Positions 35,126 to 47,336 of a stretch of 64,000 nt of DNA are shown here, in pieces; the stretch's first letter is position 1; every line of letters starts with the position of its first letter. The notes beneath the pieces were generated by a model. The model saw only the letters and a program-made list of their open reading frames with translations. It had not been told where the DNA came from and did not search any database. Both the position numbers and the translations under genes were made by a program. This stretch comes from Prunus persica (taxonomy: Eukaryota; Streptophyta; Magnoliopsida; Rosales; Rosaceae), in the NCBI RefSeq assembly GCF_000346465.2, contig NC_034013.1:5501791-5565790 (forward strand), in the 5' to 3' direction.

Positions 35126-38100
35126 ATGGTTTCTCAACAACAAACTAAGGATTCTGGCTCCAAGAAGCTTGGAATGGTAGCTCCTCAAGACAAGTCTTCG
35201 AAGGAGATGAAGTCTTCGAAGAAGATGAAGTTTGCTTCATCATCTGCTGAGACAGAACCAACCAGCCAGACAACAATCTCTGATGATTCAAAGACTGGTC
35301 GAGGTATGAGCACAATGCCTCGTGTTGTGAAGAGAAAGCTTCAGAAACTGAGGCCAATTGTTGAGTACAATAAAAGGGGGAAAGGTGTTGGCCAAGCACA
35401 TATTGAGATGCAGTCGTATATTGGTGTGTTGGCACGCTCCAGGATCCCACTTGTGGACAAGAAATGGTCCCAAATCCCCAAGGATATAAAGGAGCAGATT
35501 TGGGAAGCAGTTGACATGGCTTTTGTCGTAGGCCAAGGGGGCAAGACCTCTGTTTTAGCTTCTGCTGCCAAGAAATGGAAGGATTTCAAGTCTACACTAA
35601 CGAGGCATTATATCCTTCCATACACCAATGACAGAGAGAAATTAAGCCAACCCCCTGAAACATATAAATTCATAGAGAAAGCACAATGGGATGCCTTTGT
35701 AGCTTCAAGGCTATCCAAAGATTTTGAGTCTGTGCATTCTCAACATGCACAGATTAGGGAGAAACTCGAGTACAATCATCGATTGTCTCGAAAAGGATAT
35801 GCTGGATTGGAGGATCAATTGGAGGAAACCATGCCTGGGGTAGAAATTGATCGATCTACCTTATGGAAGAGAGCTAGACAGGACAAACATGGTAACATCC
35901 CTGATCCAAAGGTGGCAGAGAAAGCAAAATTAATTGTAAGCCTACTATCACTCTGTTTTAAATTTTTATTAAACTGTGAATTATTCTTATTACGTCGTAT
36001 GTTATATTTTTCGTCGTGTGAATGATATTACCACGTCGAAAAGTTTTTAAAAACGTCGTTAAAGGTCTAAATAGGAATCACTACTAATTTTCTGTAATTA
36101 TAGCATAAGACGTCGGTGGTTCATTTTCGCGTCGTTTGAATGATATTACCACGTCGAAACTTTTTTAAAAACGTCGTTAACGGTCTAAATAGGAATCACT
36201 ACTCTGTTTTCTTTAATTATAGCATAAGACGTCGGTTGTTTATTCATTTCGTCGTTTTAAATAAATAACCACGTCGGTATAACTACCGTCGTGATAAGTT
36301 ATAATAACGTCGGTTTATACGTTATTGCGTCGTGTGAAATTATATAATACGTCGTTTGTACATAAATAACCGTCGTGTGTTTTTTTGTTTATCTTTGTTT
36401 TAGGATGAATTGCAGAAATAAGTCTCGGAAGGCAAAGTCAGAGTAGATGGCAGCAATGATGTGCTGACCATGGCTTTGGGCCCCGAGCATCCAGGCAGAG
36501 TGAGGGGAGTTGGTGCTGGTGTTTCCCCAAGGCAATATTTCAATTTGCCCAAACCACAGAGGGTGAGCTTTGACGACCGTTTGAAGGACAGTTTAAGAGT
36601 TCTCCTTCAAGAAGAGACTAAAAAGATGGAGGCTAAGGCAAGGGAAGAGGCCTTAAGGATGGAGGCTAGGACAAAACAATTGGTAGAGGCTGAGAGGGAG
36701 CATTTCCTGAGTCAGCTTTCCCAATTAATTCCCAATTATGATCCAAGCATGCTTAAACCAAGAATTAGCCAAAGCCCCAAAAATCCAATGTCTGACAAAG
36801 CTAGCTGCTCTGGAGGTGATGTGAGATCCCTACATTTGGAGGATGATACTGCCAAAATGGGGAAACATCAGCCAGATGAAGAGAAGGAAGAAGAAAAAAG
36901 AGATGAAGAGAAGGAAGAAGAAAAGGAGAAAGAAGATGAAGAAAAGCATGACGACAAGGTATGTTCACATAACTTTGCCTTTTTTATTTGTTTTTCAAAA
37001 TTTCAGACGTCGATATTTTTATTTAATCCGTCGTTTGTTTACAACTTAGACGGCGGAATTTTTTTAAGACGTAATAAAATATTTAAACGACGGTTTTTGC
37101 ACCGTCGTTTAAATGGTTTCAGACGACGCTTTATTAATAAAACCGTCGTCTTTATTGAATTACCACGACAGTTTTTTCACCGTCGTTTAAATACTTTTAA
37201 GACGACGTTTTATTCCTTAAACCGTCGTCTTTATTGAATTACCACGTCATTTTTTTTATTTCTTTAAACAGGTTATTGAAGTTGGTGATTATTCAAATAT
37301 GGAGGCGCCATCTTCTTTAAAAACCCTTTGTCGTTTTGTGGAAACGACACTCCTGCCTGAGGATAAGACACTCCAATTTACAATTGATAAGGAGGTGTTT
37401 GGTGGTGAGCGCGATACCTTCCTCCTGCCTGAAGATATTACACAATTTGCAGGCATGGAAGAAATTGGAGCTACTGTATTGGCTGTATATATGAGGTTTG
37501 TACTTCTAAAATAATACCTCGTTGGTTTATATATTGAGTCGTCTTAACTAACTAACCACGTCGTCTTAACTAACTACCGTCGTGATAAATATATTATAAC
37601 GTCCTCATCTATTTCAGTACGTCGTGTGAAATATTATAATACGTCGTTTTTTTATACATAACCGTCGTGTTTTTTTGTGCTGACTTGTTTATATTATTTT
37701 ATGTATTTAGGTACTTACACGATGTTTTGAAACAAGCCAATATGTGCAGCATGGTTGGCTTTATCGACCCTGCTACAGTTAGTGCCAACTCTGGCACAAT
37801 AACTGAAAGATCAGGACTGGTAGCAGCTCGACTTCAGAAGACAGACGGTGAACAGATTTTCATGATGCCTTACAATCCAGGGTTAGTCTCCTTAGGATTT
37901 TGTTTTTATGATTTTCAATAAATGACAGCTTATAAACTAACCACGTCGGTGTTTTATTTTATTTAGTCGTTTGAAACTACTAACCACGTCGGTATTTATT
38001 TATCGTCGTGATAAATATATAATGTCGTCGTTATCTACTTTATTTCGTCGTGTGAAATACTATAATACGTCGTTTTTGTAAATAACCGTCGTTTTTATAT

Positions 38101-38670
38101 TAATTTTGTGCAGCCGTCATTGGATCTTGCTGATTGTAAGAGCAAAGAAGGAGACCGTCTATTTTCTGGATCCTCTGCCAGGTCATCGTGTGGTCGACGA
38201 AGAGGCGAAAAACATCGTGAACAGTGCTTTAAAAATATATAATACCCACATAGCCCGAGCAGGACGTAAAAATGTAATTTGGAAAACTCTCTCAGGCACA
38301 CCAAAGCAACCCAGCAATGTCGAATGCGGGTATTATGTGATGCGCTTCATGAGGGACATCATCATGGATCCTTCCTTGGGGTTTGAGTATAAGGTAAGAA
38401 GAAATTACCTTCATACATTTAACGTCGTTTTTTGTATTATCAACGAAGGTCATGTAAAATTAACGTCGTTGAATGGATATACTACGTCGGTTATGAAAAA
38501 TATCGTCGTCTGTGATTGAATTTCTTTTTATTTATAAACCCTAATAGTCATTGTTTATGCAGTATGCCAAGGGAAACCAGGAAGCTTCATACCCCCAAGA
38601 AGCCATTGATGAAGTCCGGAATGAATGGGCAGAGTTTGTTTTTCAAATTATTAAACAGGGCAATTATTGA
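35126..38670 (+). CDS. TNPA-like transposon protein fused to Ulp1/C48 SUMO-type cysteine protease
   Basis: Six exons with GT-AG borders in phase: 35126-35935, 36404-36958, 37272-37495, 37711-37881, 38114-38393, 38563-38670. I chose ATG 35126 because a CACTTGCAG acceptor lies just before it. Exon 1 is Transposase_24-like (EQIWEAVDMAFVV, KKWKDFKSTLTRHYI). Exon 2 has PEHPGRVRGVGAG and a Glu/Lys coiled stretch. Exons 3-6 form a C48 peptidase with His (GRHWILLIV), Asp (YFLDPLPGH), Gln (TPKQPSN) and Cys (VECGYYVMRF). An in-frame TAA at 36419-36421 separates the two halves, so a full-length product needs readthrough or re-initiation at 36470. Ulp1-like proteases are known in plant Mutator-like and En/Spm-like transposons. 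Confidence 0.85.
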
Positions 38671-40063
38671 ACACTTGATATTTATGTATAATGTACAAAT
38701 TTTCTCTATAATATGTAATGTAAAAATTTGTTGAGGTTTTCTTAAATTAAAAAAAAAACAAACATACAAATTGCTTTACCGACGTGTAATACTTTTCCAA
38801 CGACCTAATAAAGTCAAAAACCGTCGTATTTTGTTGTTTCGTGTTTTAAACAAATACGACGTAAAAATATAGTTAGACGACGTTCTTTGAACAATTGAGT
38901 CGTTTATGGTTTACAACATCTTCAATTTCTTAAGGGTTCAGGGTATCATCGACGACGTTTATGTAACGACAGCGGTTAAGTCGTGGAATATATATTTTAC
39001 GTCGTATAGTTAAATAGCCGCCATGGTTTCTCATTTTAACGACGTCATTTTAACGACTTAGTAGTCTATTACAATTTACAACGTCTACAATTTATTAACA
39101 CCGACGTGGTTTGTTGTTGTGGTAAGAATATTTTATTATTTTTATATCAAAATATTCAAAATAAATTTAAAATAAATCAGAAAATTGAAAAGTCAACTCC
39201 TATGAAGTCATTGATATATTTTCTTCCACATAAACCTTGAAAAAATTCATTTTGAATAACAAAAATTTAAAATGACCATCCAAAACAAAATTATTTTGAT
39301 GAATCATAAAATCACTTCTAGTTTTATGGTTTAGGGTTTAGAGTCTAGGGTTTAGAGATTAGGGTTGTTATTTATTGGGGTTTATTTTTAAAGTATAATT
39401 TTTGGGTAGTCTAGGGTATATGTTAGGCTTTAAAACCATAAAACCTTTTATAAACTTAATTTTTTAAATTGTATAATTTAGTTTTATGGGTTTAGGGTAT
39501 TAATTTTTAACGACGGTGGTTGCGTCGTGGAATACATATTTTACGTCGTACAGAAAAACATACGACATGGTTTACGCTTTAAACGACGTCATTTTAATAT
39601 GTAAGTCGGTTTATATAATTTACAACGTCTTTAATTTCTTAACACCGACGTGGTTTTTCAGTCGTCGTTATATAAAAAATTCAAAATAAATTTAAAATTA
39701 ATCCGAAAAATGAAGCTTCAAAATGAACGGCCTTACGTTCTTAATCCGAAAAATGAAGTTTCCGTCGTGGAATATTAAATTTACGTCGGTACTTGTAGAA
39801 CTTTCGCCTTGATTTTTCTTTCGACGTTTTAAAACGCGCGAACTCTAAAAATTTTCGCGCGACCTAAATTTTTTTACATTTGGCTCTTATTCTTATACTT
39901 CGAACCCTGAAACCTAAAATTTTCAGATTTCGCGCGACATAACATTTCGCTCTCTCACTTCTGCTCTAATTAAAAGTTGCACTCTCCAGGCTCCGTCGAA
40001 TCTGTGAGCTCGTCCAACCTGTAAGTACAAACCCTATCTTCCCCTTGTAAATTCATTGAATGA
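38671..40063. other. Intergenic part of element 2 and probable transposase promoter
   Basis: No gene. Scattered ACGACG/ACGTCG motifs; degenerate telomere-like TTTAGGG phrases at 39330-39365; then a C/T-rich stretch (39950-40020) ending CCAACCTGTAAGTACAA, which looks like a 5' leader exon with a strong donor for the transposase gene downstream. Confidence 0.5.
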
Positions 40064-40803
40064 TATTAGGTTGTTTTGTTAAAGGGTTTTATGTGTATGC
40101 TTTGCGATCTGTTAATAATGTGCTTATAGGTTTGGGTTCATGGATTTTCTGTTTAATGGGTTCATGACAAGATCAAATAAAGGTGTACTTTTGCTGGAAA
40201 TCAACACAAAAAGACACAGATCACCAACTTCCAAATGATTTCCAGCAAAAGTACACCTTTATTTGATCTTGTCATTTTCCGCTATGGAGAAAATGATGGG
40301 GAGCAAATAGTACCTACGAAGGAAGAAACTGATAATGAAGATGGGGATTCGAGTGATGATTCTAGTAACGATTCGAGTTATATTAGGTTGTTTTGTTAAA
40401 GGGTTTTATGTGTATGCTTTGCGATCTGTTAATAATGTGCTTATAGGTATGGGTTCATGGATTTTCTGTTTAATGGGTTCATGACAAGATCAAATAAAGG
40501 TGTACTTTTGCTGGAAATCAACACAAAAAGACACAGATCACCAACTTCCAAATGATTTCCAGCAAAAGTACACCTTTATTTGATCTTGTCATTTTCCGCT
40601 ATGGAGAAAATGATGGGGAGCAAATAGTACCTACGAAGGAAGAAACTGATAATGAAGATGGGGATTCGAGTGATGATTCTAGTAACGATTCGAGTTATAT
40701 TAGGTTGTTTTGTTAAAGGGTTTTATGTGTATGCTTTGCGATCTGTTAATAATGTGCTTATAGGTATGGGTTCATGGATTTTCTGTTTAATGGGTTCATG
40801 GAT
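40064..40803. repeat. 317-bp tandem duplication, each unit with a perfect 40-bp hairpin
   Basis: Units start with TATTAGGTTGTTTTG at 40064, 40381 and 40698 (the third is partial). In each full unit a 40-base arm (40164-40203; 40481-40520) is followed after a 32-base loop by its perfect reverse complement (40236-40275; 40553-40592). The right arm continues as an open coding-like stretch (YGENDGEQIVPTKEE then Asp/Ser-rich) of unknown origin. The block lies between the probable leader donor (40021) and the transposase start (41287), so it would be intronic. Confidence 0.9.
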
Positions 40804-41286
40804 TACATTATCTGTTATGTTGAATTGGGAATGGATTTAATTTTGTCGTATCTTTTAATCACCCTATGTTATGTTGAATTGGGAATGGATTTATTGTTTT
40901 CATGCTTGGTTTCATGTATATGTTGGTTTCTTGCTTGGTTTCATATATATGTTGTGTTCTTAATGGGTTTTGTGTTCTTGAAAATAAACTGAGACACGAC
41001 GAATTTTAAGGCATACGACGACGATTACACGACGGTTTTTTTAAACTACCGTCGTTGTATTACTTATACACGACGATTTTTTCATAAACCGTCGTTTGTA
41101 TTACTTATAATAGACGACGTCTGTTGAAAATCCGTCGTCTATATATGCCAAATACGTCTGTTTTTGTTTAAAACCCGTCGTCTCTGTTGTGTATTACTTG
41201 CGATTAGATCATTGTATAATCTGCTATAGTGATGGTCATTGCCTGTATTTTCACTTTATTATAGATAATAGGTTATAGTGTCGGAG

Positions 41287-44200
41287 ATGGATAAGTCATG
41301 GATGTACTCGGATAGAAGATCGAAGGCATATGAATTTGGGGTGGAAGCATTTTTGAACTTTGCTGTAGAAAATCTTCTAACTACAACACATATCCGTTGT
41401 CCATGTGTTAAATGTGTTAATTTGAAGTTGTTTGGGGTTGGAATTATAAGGGATCACTTATACTTTAATGGAATTGACCAAAGCTATAAGAATTGGACAT
41501 TTCACGGAGAACCTTGGGAAGCAACTACTAATGCTAGTAGAAATGTTGAAGAAGATGATGGCCATAGTAGGTACAGTTTTGTGTCTGAAGAAATTGATAT
41601 GGATGATAATGATTTTGGTGATTTTGGTTCGGATCCGTATGAGTTTGCCAATGTGATTGGGGATGGAGATCAACCAGTGTACCCTGGTTGTAGAAAGTAC
41701 ACGAAGTTATCGGCATTAGTGAAGTTGTATAATTTGAAGGCAAAACATGGGATGAGTGATGTCTGTTTTACAGAATTATTGATACTTCAAGGCGATTTGC
41801 TTCCAGAAGGAAATACAATACCAACCTCCATGTATGAGGCTAAAAAGACTTTGTGTGCATTGGGGCTGAGTTATGAGAAAATGCACGCATGCCCCAATGA
41901 TTGCATCTTGTATAGGAAGGAGTATGAGGATTCAACTAATTGTCCTACTTGTGGTATCTCAAGGTGGAAGGAAGGCAAAGATTCAATCTTGAAAGAGGGT
42001 GTGCCAGCGAAGGTGGTGTGGTATTTTCCCCCAATTCCAAGGTTTAAAAGGATGTTTCAATCACATGAGACAGCTAAGAGTTTGACTTGGTGGCATGCTG
42101 CTAGAAAATCAATTGACGGTCAGATGTCTCATCCGGCGGATTCCCCGTCTTGGAAACTTCTTGATGATAAATGGCCTGAGTTTGGTAATGAGCCGAGAAA
42201 CTTGAGATTGGCTCTTTCATCTGATGGATTCAATCCCCACAGTTCTCTAAGTAGCAGATATAGTTGTTGGCCGGTTATCTTAATTACATATAATCTCCCT
42301 CCATGGCTGTGCATGAAACGAAAGTTCATGATGTTAACCTTATTGATTTCCGGTCCTAAACAACCCGGAAATGATATAGATGTCTACTTGGAGCCTTTGA
42401 TTGATGATTTAAAATCCTTGTGGGTTGGGATTAGAGGAGTGTATGATGCACATAATGGAGAATACTTTACACTCAGAGCTGCATTAATGTGGACAATTAA
42501 TGATTTCCCCGCCTATGGAAACTTATCTGGTTGTGTTGTTAAAGGATATAAAGCTTGTCCAATATGCGGCGATGATACACCTAGTCACAAGGTGAAAAAT
42601 GGCCACAAATTTGTTACATTGGGCATAGAAAATGGTTACCAATCAATCATCCATTATAAGAGCACGTGCAGCTTTTAATGGGAAACCTGAATNNNNNNNN
42701 NNNNNNNNNNNNNNNNNNNNNNNNNNNNNNNNNNNNNNNNNNNNNNNNNNNNNNNNNNNNNNNNNNNNNNNNNNNNNNNNNNNNNNNNNNNNCCCGAGCC
42801 ATTAACCGGAGAAGAAGTGCTGCATATGGTTGAAAATGGTGACAGAGTTTGTTGGAAGAAGAAATCAATATTCTTTGATCTCGAGTATTGGAAATACCTT
42901 CCTGTGAGGCATGCCCTAGATGTTATGCACATTGAGAAGAATGTTTGCGATAGTATCATTGGTACATTGCTGGAGATCCCTGGAAAAAATAAAGATGGGA
43001 TTGCTGCTCGATTAGATTTATTGAACATGGGGGTCAAAACTGATTTGCAACCCGAGTATGGAGAAAGACGTACTCGTTTGCCTCCTGGGCCTTGGAATTT
43101 GTCAAGAGCAGAGAAGAGAGAGGTTTGCAATTCTTTCTATGGTATGAAGGTCCCTGAAGGTTATTCTTCAAATATTAAAAATCTTGTATCTTTACAAGAT
43201 TCAAGACTTCTTGGCCTTAAATCACATGATTGTCATACCTTAATGCAACAATTGCTCCCTGTGGCAATTCGTTCTGTTTTGGAGAAGCCTGCAAGGTATG
43301 CAATAACTCGTTTGTGCTTCTTCTTCAATGCTATATGTGCAAAGACTGTTGATGTTTCCAAGCTAGATAAGTTGGAAGAAGATGTAGTAGTTACTCTGTG
43401 TTTGCTTGAGAAGTACTTTCCCCCTTCATTCTTTGATATCATGGTTCATCTAGTAGTACATCTTGTCAGAGAAGTTCGTCTATGTGGGCCAGTATATTTT
43501 AGGTGGATGTATCCGTTTGAAAGATATATGAAAGTGCTGAAGGGGTATGTTCAGAATCGTACTCGTCCCGAAGGTTGCATTGCTGAGCGGTATATAGCTG
43601 AAGAAGCGGTAGAGTGTTGTACTCAGCATTTATCTGATGTTAGTACAGTTGGAGTGCCTTCAAGCCAAAAGATGGGACTTTCAAAGCCATTATCAGGTTG
43701 CACAGTGAGCGTAGTTGATCAGGACCTGTTGAATCAAGCACATCTATATGTCTTGGAGAATACGGAGGAAGTCCTACCTTATATCGAGTACGTATGAGCT
43801 TTATTCTTTAAGTTTCCATTTTAAATTATTTCTTATGTTTATCTTCTATATTTAGGACCGTAATGCTTGAATTTTTCGTGTCATGTAGGCAACATATGAT
43901 TCACATCAAGACTGCTTATCCAAAATTTAGAAAGAGAACAAAGTGGCTGCAGGATAAGCACAATAGCACTTTCATTCAATGGCTACGCTTCAAGGTATAT
44001 ATTGTTGAATAACATATTTCTCTTTTAATTTTCTTCTTATTTATATGTTAGATTGAATTAAGATATGATTAATTTGCAGGTTCAAAGTGAACTTGAGGAA
44101 GACAATCATGGCGTATCAGAAAATTTAAGGTGGCTAGCAGCTGGTCCAAACATGTCAGTGCCATTATATAGGAGCTATCTTATTAAAGGTATTAAATTCA

Positions 44201-44724
44201 ATATCAAGGCACAAGATGATGTACGGACAACTCAAAATAGTGGAGTTTATTTACTTGCACATACCATGCAAGTTGCTAGTGCCAAGGATAAAAACCCAAT
44301 TCTCTCAAATATGGGTTTCTATGGTGTCATTCAAGAAATTTGGGACCTTGACTACCAAAAGTTTACAATCCCAGTCTTTAGGTGTGATTGGATAGATAGT
44401 TCTGGTCTTGTAGTCGACGAACTTGGATTTACCCTTGTAGATTTGAGTAAAATTGGACATAGGAATGACCAATTTGTTTTGGCTTCTCAAGTCAAACAAA
44501 TATTTTTTGTTGACGACCCGATGCATCGTGGTTGGTCGGTAGTGTTATCAATGCCTAAATAGAGAATATAATGATGTTATTAGTGATGAAGTCTTAGGTG
44601 ATGTGATAATTGAGTGTGAGCCATTTACTAGAGGGATGCCAAATGTTGACACATTTGATGAACTGGTGGGTGAGTTAGGTGGTCAAAATATTCGAGATGG
44701 GTGTGAAGATATATGGATTGAATG
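41287..44724 (+). pseudogene. TNPD-type transposase of element 2, with gap and small frameshifts
   Basis: Starts MDKSWMYSDRRSKAYEFGVE (transposase-associated domain), then transposase_21: NLPPWLCMKRKFMMLTLLIS, GNDIDVYLEPLIDDLKSLW, WTINDFPAYGNLSG, then LDVMHIEKNVCDSIIGTLLE after the gap, DUF4218 (LKSHDCHTLMQQLLPVAIR, YPFERYMK) and DUF4216 (exon from 44080; FRCDWID, IFFVDDPMHRGW). Introns: 43788-43888 and 43995-44079. A 100-N gap (42693-42792) interrupts it. A missing base near 42611 and another just before the gap shift the frame, and one extra base near 44557 shifts the acidic tail. If these are assembly errors the gene is complete. Confidence 0.85.
42693..42792. other. Assembly gap (100 N) in the transposase of element 2
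   Basis: Falls in the transposase_21 core. The frame is already disturbed on its left side, suggesting poor consensus quality here. Confidence 0.99.
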
Positions 44725-46337
44725 ATGCTTATGTAATTGGCAGTGTATGACATTCATTTTATAATATATTGTAATGTGATTTCTTCACTTTCTACGTTCA
44801 AATAAAACACGACGTTATTGTGAACCAGTTATTCAGCATATTTACCGACGTCTTAAAGCAACGTGACAATGAAGAACCACGACGCTATTGTGAAGCAATT
44901 ATTCAGGATATCACGTCGGGGAAGGATTAAGAACCGCCATGTAATTCAAAATAACACGACTCCAATCCCATAATACCGACGTCTAAAAAACGAGATATAT
45001 AATCTGAACGTTAAAAAATACGACGTCATCATACATTTTCCACGTCGCAAGTTCTTTTATAAACGAAGAGGAACGAAATGAATTCCGACGGAAATTCATT
45101 ATAACCGCCGTCTAATAACAATTAAACGACGTTATTTGTAATACGGCTCTCATCATAATCAACGCCGTCTATATGTTCTGTAATACGGCTCTCATTTATT
45201 TAAAACCGACGTTGTTTAGAAGTTCAACGTCGTCTATATTATTAAGTGCGTCGTGAGTAATGATGATAGATATAAATACAACGTCGACTATATAAATGAC
45301 ACCGACGTTGTTTCGCATTTCAACGTCAACTGTATAAATACATACGTCATAAATAATGACACTGACAACTATTTCCACGTCATCTTTTTTAGAAAAATCG
45401 AAGTGGAAAGTTTATTTCACGACGGTTGTTTGTAAATAAGAGACGTAGTATATTTCAATAACGTCGTCTTCTCATGTATTTAAAGACGTCATATTTTTTC
45501 TTGTCATGTAAATTATATTTAACGGCGTTGTATTTTAGTTGTCGTCATTGTATGTATATCTTGCGGCCTTGTTCTTTTAACATGTGTCATATTTTTCCTT
45601 TTTAACGACGGTGATTTGTTTGAGTTGGTCGTCTATTCTCATCCTCGACTATTTTCTAGAACTTTAGCAGACTAAACACGTCTGTTTTTATTGTTTGCCG
45701 ACGTTGTTTTATTTAACAACGTCTAATATTTATGGTCGTTGTTTGTTTCTGAAAATATGACGTATAAATTTTGTAATACGACTCTCATATATTTGTAACC
45801 GACGTTGTTTCGTATTTCAACGTCTACTCTATAAATACATACGTCGTAAATAATGACACTGACAACTATTTCCACGTCATCTTTTATCGAAAAATCGAAG
45901 TGGAAAATTAATTTTACGACGGCTGTTTTTATATATGCGACGTAGTAGGTTTCAATAACGTCGTCTTCTAATGTATTTAAAGACGTCAAATTATTTATTG
46001 TCGTGAAAATGATATTTAACGGCGTCGTATTTTTATTTTCGTCGTTGTATGTCTATCTTGCGGCTTTGTTCTCTTAATATGTTTCATATTTTTCCTTTTT
46101 AACGACGGTTTTTTTAGAGAGTTGGTCGTCTATTCTCATCCTCGACTGCTTTTTTAGATCTTTTTGCAGTACAAAGACGTCGTTTTGTATTTGTTGATGA
46201 CGTTGTATATTTTAACAGCGACGGTGATTTAGCGTCGTGGTTTATCAGGGAAAAGATGACGGTGGATTCCACGACCATTGAAAAACCGAATACACGACGG
46301 TGATTTACCGTCGTCTTTTTGCTTTTTTGTAGTAGTG

Positions 46338-46877
46338 CTAGTAGGAAGCTTGGAATTAATTTTTATTAGCAAAGCACACGATCATTCTCAAGTCTTAACC
46401 ATCTCAATCCATGACTTTTACAAAGGTACTTCCTGCAGATTGGAGGCAGGAATTAATGCCATATTCCTCGATCCATGACTTTTACAAGTCAAGTCCACTC
46501 AAAAGTACAAATTATTAAAGTTATCAACTTTTTTTAGAAGAAAAAAACAGAGCAAGAACTTTAAAATGAAATAGAATTGATGGAGAGAATGAATCCATTT
46601 TCATTCGGTTATATTATCTGAAGGACTCTCAAACAGTCAAACTCTCTAGTGTTGCTCTTGGTCTTGGTCTTGGTGGAAACATATCATTTTTATCACCTTG
46701 GGAAAACCTTTTTCCCAATTAAAAATGAAATAAGTTGCAGTTGATGCAGATTGTGCTTGTCTCAGGCATGCTGTAAAATGATCAAAACAAGTTGTAGTAC
46801 AACAAAATCAAATTAAACAAAGTTTATTTCATTAAAATTAATTCACCATAACTTGTAGATGGCATAAACCCATGTAT
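46338..46877. other. W3 3' flank, no gene
   Basis: Repeats parts of 18840-19110 and of 49350-49560 (including a short cttggt run near 46655). The block 46790-46877 parallels 3060-3158 downstream of W1. Confidence 0.6.
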
Positions 46878-47336
46878 TTAGTAGCTATCCGACACTTCAG
46901 AGAGTGATTCAACATCCCAATGCCCAACTGAATCATCTTCCACAAAATCAACCTGTTCAGAATTTTGCTGAGCACTACTGGAAAGTTTTCTAGACATTTG
47001 TATAGCCTCTAGTTCTGATGTAACCTCTCTCATTGTAGGACGGTTTCTTCCATTCAAATTCAAGCATCTCCTTGCAAGGTTAGCGACTACCTGGATTTCT
47101 GTTTCAGACCCCTCCTTCAGAACCCGATCATCAACAATGTTAAACAAACGATCTTCTTGCATTGAGGTAATGAAATATGTGGCAAGACTTCTGTATTCTT
47201 CTTCTTGTGACCATGTTACTGCAGAAATTGGTTTTTGCCCCGTCAAGAGCTCAACAAGGACCACTCCAGAGCTATAGACGTCACTTTTCTCCGTAAATTG
47301 GCTTGATTGAAAGTACTCTGGGTCCAAGTAACCTCA
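46878..47336 (-). pseudogene. W3 kinase C-terminal fragment
   Basis: Reads [67 protein letters not shown] and a tail ending EVSDSY-stop, open throughout. It retains the frame that W1 has lost near 3449. Immediately upstream (above 47336) kinase sequence stops and exon 1 sequence begins, so the middle of the gene is deleted. Confidence 0.85.

Larger units (their letters stand above)
32050..46337 (+). mobile_element. CACTA element 2 (14.3 kb), with Ulp1-type TNPA gene and transposase gene
   Basis: The left end CACTACTACAAAAAGTG and inverted right end CACTACTACAAAAAAGC are the same two ends as element 1 but in opposite orientation. Subterminal ACGACGGT/CCGTCGT arrays occupy about 1.5-2 kb at each side. 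Order: RPN6 fragment, TNPA-Ulp1 gene, hairpin repeats, transposase gene, all plus strand. Flanking triplets differ (TCA at 32047-32049, CTA at 46338-46340) and the right flank is not W2 intron, so one side was rearranged after insertion or the assembly joins two loci here. Confidence 0.9.

Noticed and set aside
34254..35180. 308-codon open frame
   Set aside because: Almost entirely translated N; only the ends are real sequence and they belong to element 2 repeats.
39330..39365. Telomere-like TTTAGGG phrases (also near 57265-57300)
   Set aside because: Few and degenerate; 'gggtttagggttt' is common in plant non-coding DNA and gives no evidence of an interstitial telomere.
23179..46337. One 23-kb CACTA element from 23179 to 46337
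   Set aside because: The terminal sequences occur at four places and element 1 (23179-29816) has its own TGG duplication and sits in W2 coding sequence; two elements in inverted orientation explain the data.
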